A stretch of 64,000 nt of DNA, from positions 1-64,000 of the forward strand of contig NZ_JACCDD010000008.1 in NCBI RefSeq assembly GCF_013415115.1, read 5' to 3'. Shown one piece after another: positions 62,268 to 64,000 of the stretch. Under the pieces are notes generated by a model that had not been told where the DNA came from, made no database searches, and worked only from the letters and a program-made list of their open reading frames with translations. The DNA is from Vreelandella zhaodongensis (lineage in GTDB: Bacteria > Pseudomonadota > Gammaproteobacteria > Pseudomonadales > Halomonadaceae). A program made the translations under genes and the position numbers. The stretch's first letter is position 1, and the number at the start of each line of letters is the position of its first letter.

Positions 62268-63023
62268 ATGCATCAACGTATGTCTTTAGTTGCTAAATCC
62301 TGTGTTCCTTGGCTGGCGTTGGCGGGCTTACTGCCCGCTGTTGCCAGTGCGGATGCTGTGTCCGAACGTTTAGCGGAAAGTTTACAAGTTAACGGCCAGT
62401 CAATGCCGGTAGAGCAGGTAAGCGCCACGCCGATGGACGGGCTATACCACGTTCGCTTAGAAAACGGGGAATCCTTTTACTCCAATGCCGATGGCAGCCA
62501 TTTTTTAATAGGAGACCTTTACCAAAACACAGATAATGGCTTAGTCAACTTGACGGAACAGGGACGCAATCAAGAAAGAGCCGATGCACTGGCCGCCGTG
62601 CCGGACAGCGAGCGCGTCATCTTTAGAGGAATGAAGTCGCCAAAAGCGACGATTGTGGTGTTCACTGACCCTAGTTGCCCCTACTGTGTGCGCTTGCACG
62701 AAGCGATACCAGAGCTTAACGAACGTGATATAGCCGTGCATTATATGGCATTTCCGCGTGCGGGCATGGGCAGCAACGCGGCGACATCGTTAGAGCGAGT
62801 GTGGTGCTCAGAAAACCGCAGTGAAGCGATGAACCAAGTCAAGCAAGGGCAGGAATTGACCACGACGGCAAGCTGCGATAACCCTGTTGCCGACCAGTTT
62901 GAATTAGGTAAATTATTAGGGGTTCAGGGCACGCCTGCCATTGTATTACCTAATGGTCAATTGGTACCGGGATTTGTACCCCCCGACCGGCTCGTTGGCA
63001 TGTTAGGCTTAGAAGACGAATAA
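62268..63023 (+). CDS. dsbC: Periplasmic thiol:disulfide isomerase DsbC
   Basis: 251 residues. A signal peptide (SLVAKSCVPWLALAGLLPAVASA) is followed by the dimerisation domain (FYSNADGSHFLIGDLYQ) and a thioredoxin domain with CPYC in FTDPSCPYCVRLHEAI, and a second Cys pair (WCSEN, ASCDN). It shuffles incorrect disulfides. ATG 62268 or 62280 can serve; the first follows GAAGAGA. Confidence 0.94.
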   Translation: MHQRMSLVAKSCVPWLALAGLLPAVASADAVSERLAESLQVNGQSMPVEQVSATPMDGLYHVRLENGESFYSNADGSHFLIGDLYQNTDNGLVNLTEQGRNQERADALAAVPDSERVIFRGMKSPKATIVVFTDPSCPYCVRLHEAIPELNERDIAVHYMAFPRAGMGSNAATSLERVWCSENRSEAMNQVKQGQELTTTASCDNPVADQFELGKLLGVQGTPAIVLPNGQLVPGFVPPDRLVGMLGLEDE

Positions 63024-63087
63024 CGTCACGGGAAGTGACGAACGATAGCGCTGAGACACTGATTTAAGAAGTGGCACCCAGGGTGCC
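63024..63087 (+). repeat. Two hairpins between dsbC and hom
   Basis: CGTCAC (63024-63029) / GTGACG (63035-63040), beginning at the dsbC stop, and the palindrome GGCACCC-A-GGGTGCC (63073-63087). Neither has a T tract. The second lies 21 bases before hom and could affect its translation. Confidence 0.55.
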
Positions 63088-63108
63088 CATCACGAAAGGG
63101 GAAGTATT

Positions 63109-64000
63109 TTGAAACCGGTAAGAGTAGGCATTTGTGGGTTAGGTACAGTCGGTGGCGGCACGTTCAACGTGTTAACGCGTAATGCGGATGATATTAGTCG
63201 TCGTGCGGGCCGCCCGATTGTGATTGAGCAGGTTGCCCACCGCAGTATTCATCCCGACTGCGATATTACCGGCATTAACGCGACCTCTGATGTGTTTGAG
63301 GTAGCTAACAACCCTAACGTGGATGTGTTGGTAGAGTTGATCGGTGGCTACGATATTGCTCGTGAACTGGTGCTAACTGCCATCGAAAACGGTAAGCATG
63401 TGGTCACCGCCAATAAAGCGTTGATTGCTGTTCATGGCAATGAAATTTTCCGAGCGGCCCATGAAAAGGGCGTCATTGTTGCCTTTGAAGCGGCTGTTGC
63501 TGGCGGAATCCCAGTGATTAAATCGCTACGCGAAGGTCTTGGTGCCAACCGTATCGAGTGGGTTGCGGGCATCATTAACGGCACCGGCAACTACATCCTC
63601 ACTCACATGCGTGATGAAGGCCGCGCCTTTGAAGACGTGTTGGCCGAAGCCCAGGCACTAGGTTACGCAGAGTCTGACCCTACCTTCGATGTGGAAGGTA
63701 TCGATGCCGCTCATAAATTGACTATTCTGGCATCAATTGCCTATGGGGTGCCGCTGCAGTTTGATAAAGCCTTCACCGAAGGTATTTCTCGCATTACTGC
63801 TGAAGACGTCGAGCAAGCTGATAACCTGGGCTACGTGATTAAGCATTTGGGCATCTCGAAACGGACTGACCAAGGGCTGGAACTGCGGGTTCACCCGACG
63901 TTGATTCCCAAAGAGCGCCTGCTGGCGAATGTGCACGGCGTTAAAAATGCGATTGCTGTGATGGGCGATGCGGTTGGCCCAACGCTCTACTACGGTGCAG
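63109..64000 (+). CDS. hom: Homoserine dehydrogenase, N-terminal part (runs off window)
   Basis: 297 complete codons are visible, with no stop before the window end. The start is TTG at 63109, with GGGGAAG nine bases upstream. VRVGICGLGTVGGGTFNVL is the NADP(H) loop; ELIGGYDIARELVL, VTANKALIA with the catalytic-site Lys, FEAAVAGGIPVIKSLREGLGANR, GIINGTGNYILT, and AEAQALGYAESDPTFDVEGIDAAHKL follow the family. It reduces aspartate semialdehyde to homoserine for threonine and methionine. The C-terminal ACT domain would be outside. Confidence 0.94.
   Translation, partial: MKPVRVGICGLGTVGGGTFNVLTRNADDISRRAGRPIVIEQVAHRSIHPDCDITGINATSDVFEVANNPNVDVLVELIGGYDIARELVLTAIENGKHVVTANKALIAVHGNEIFRAAHEKGVIVAFEAAVAGGIPVIKSLREGLGANRIEWVAGIINGTGNYILTHMRDEGRAFEDVLAEAQALGYAESDPTFDVEGIDAAHKLTILASIAYGVPLQFDKAFTEGISRITAEDVEQADNLGYVIKHLGISKRTDQGLELRVHPTLIPKERLLANVHGVKNAIAVMGDAVGPTLYYGA

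Overview
The window is a stretch of chromosome from a Halomonas-like gammaproteobacterium (Halomonadaceae). This rests on the ordinary gammaproteobacterial housekeeping blocks (minCDE; ffh, then rpsP-rimM-trmD-rplS; xerD-dsbC-hom), a polyhydroxybutyrate acetoacetyl-CoA reductase, and a very large glycine betaine catabolic locus of the type found in pseudomonads and halophiles. The genus is an inference from recognised protein families; no database search was run. No phage, IS element or CRISPR array is visible.

Layout. 1-120: the 3' end of a 5S rRNA gene and the rRNA operon terminator. 380-10200: mixed small genes: a tiny acidic lipoprotein, an isochorismatase-like hydrolase, yaaA, a Tas-like aldo/keto reductase, a Sel1-repeat protein, a DEDDh exonuclease, a minus-strand run (LOG protein, DUF501, unknown, thioesterase, membrane protein, unknown), a PatB/MalY C-S lyase and a CnoX/YbbN-like chaperedoxin.

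10500-41050: the betaine locus. GbdR-type regulator; an operon of dipeptidase-like protein, V4R/DUF5943-like protein, dgcA, dgcB, etfA, etfB (dimethylglycine to sarcosine, electrons to a dedicated ETF); a DMT-family transporter and a BCCT betaine/choline/carnitine transporter; glutathione-independent formaldehyde dehydrogenase; a two-gene NAD-linked molybdenum formate dehydrogenase; gbcA and gbcB (betaine to dimethylglycine); glyA-soxBDAG-purU (sarcosine to glycine, then serine, with one-carbon release); and an L-serine ammonia-lyase (serine to pyruvate). Together these read as import of betaine, removal of three methyl groups, conversion of glycine to pyruvate, and oxidation of released formaldehyde and formate to CO2 with NADH gain.

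41490-64000: a DsrE-like exported protein, an initiator tRNA-Met, phbB, a giant DUF349 protein, minCDE, sbcB, a pitrilysin-like M16 protease coupled to an atypical SRAP protein, a TetR/PlsC pair, a CorB-type CBS protein, a CcsA/YpjD-like membrane protein, ffh, the rpsP operon, xerD, dsbC, and the start of hom, which runs off the edge.

Most notable oddities: the SRAP protein lacks all four expected catalytic positions; the betaine-operon dipeptidase has lost the residues of one zinc site; DgcA has three rather than four cysteines at its Fe-S motif; the dgcA-dgcB gap can fold as a three-way junction; a 6 x 14 bp tandem array lies between the formaldehyde and formate dehydrogenase genes; and a TGTCGYG-type motif recurs before betaine-locus transcription units.
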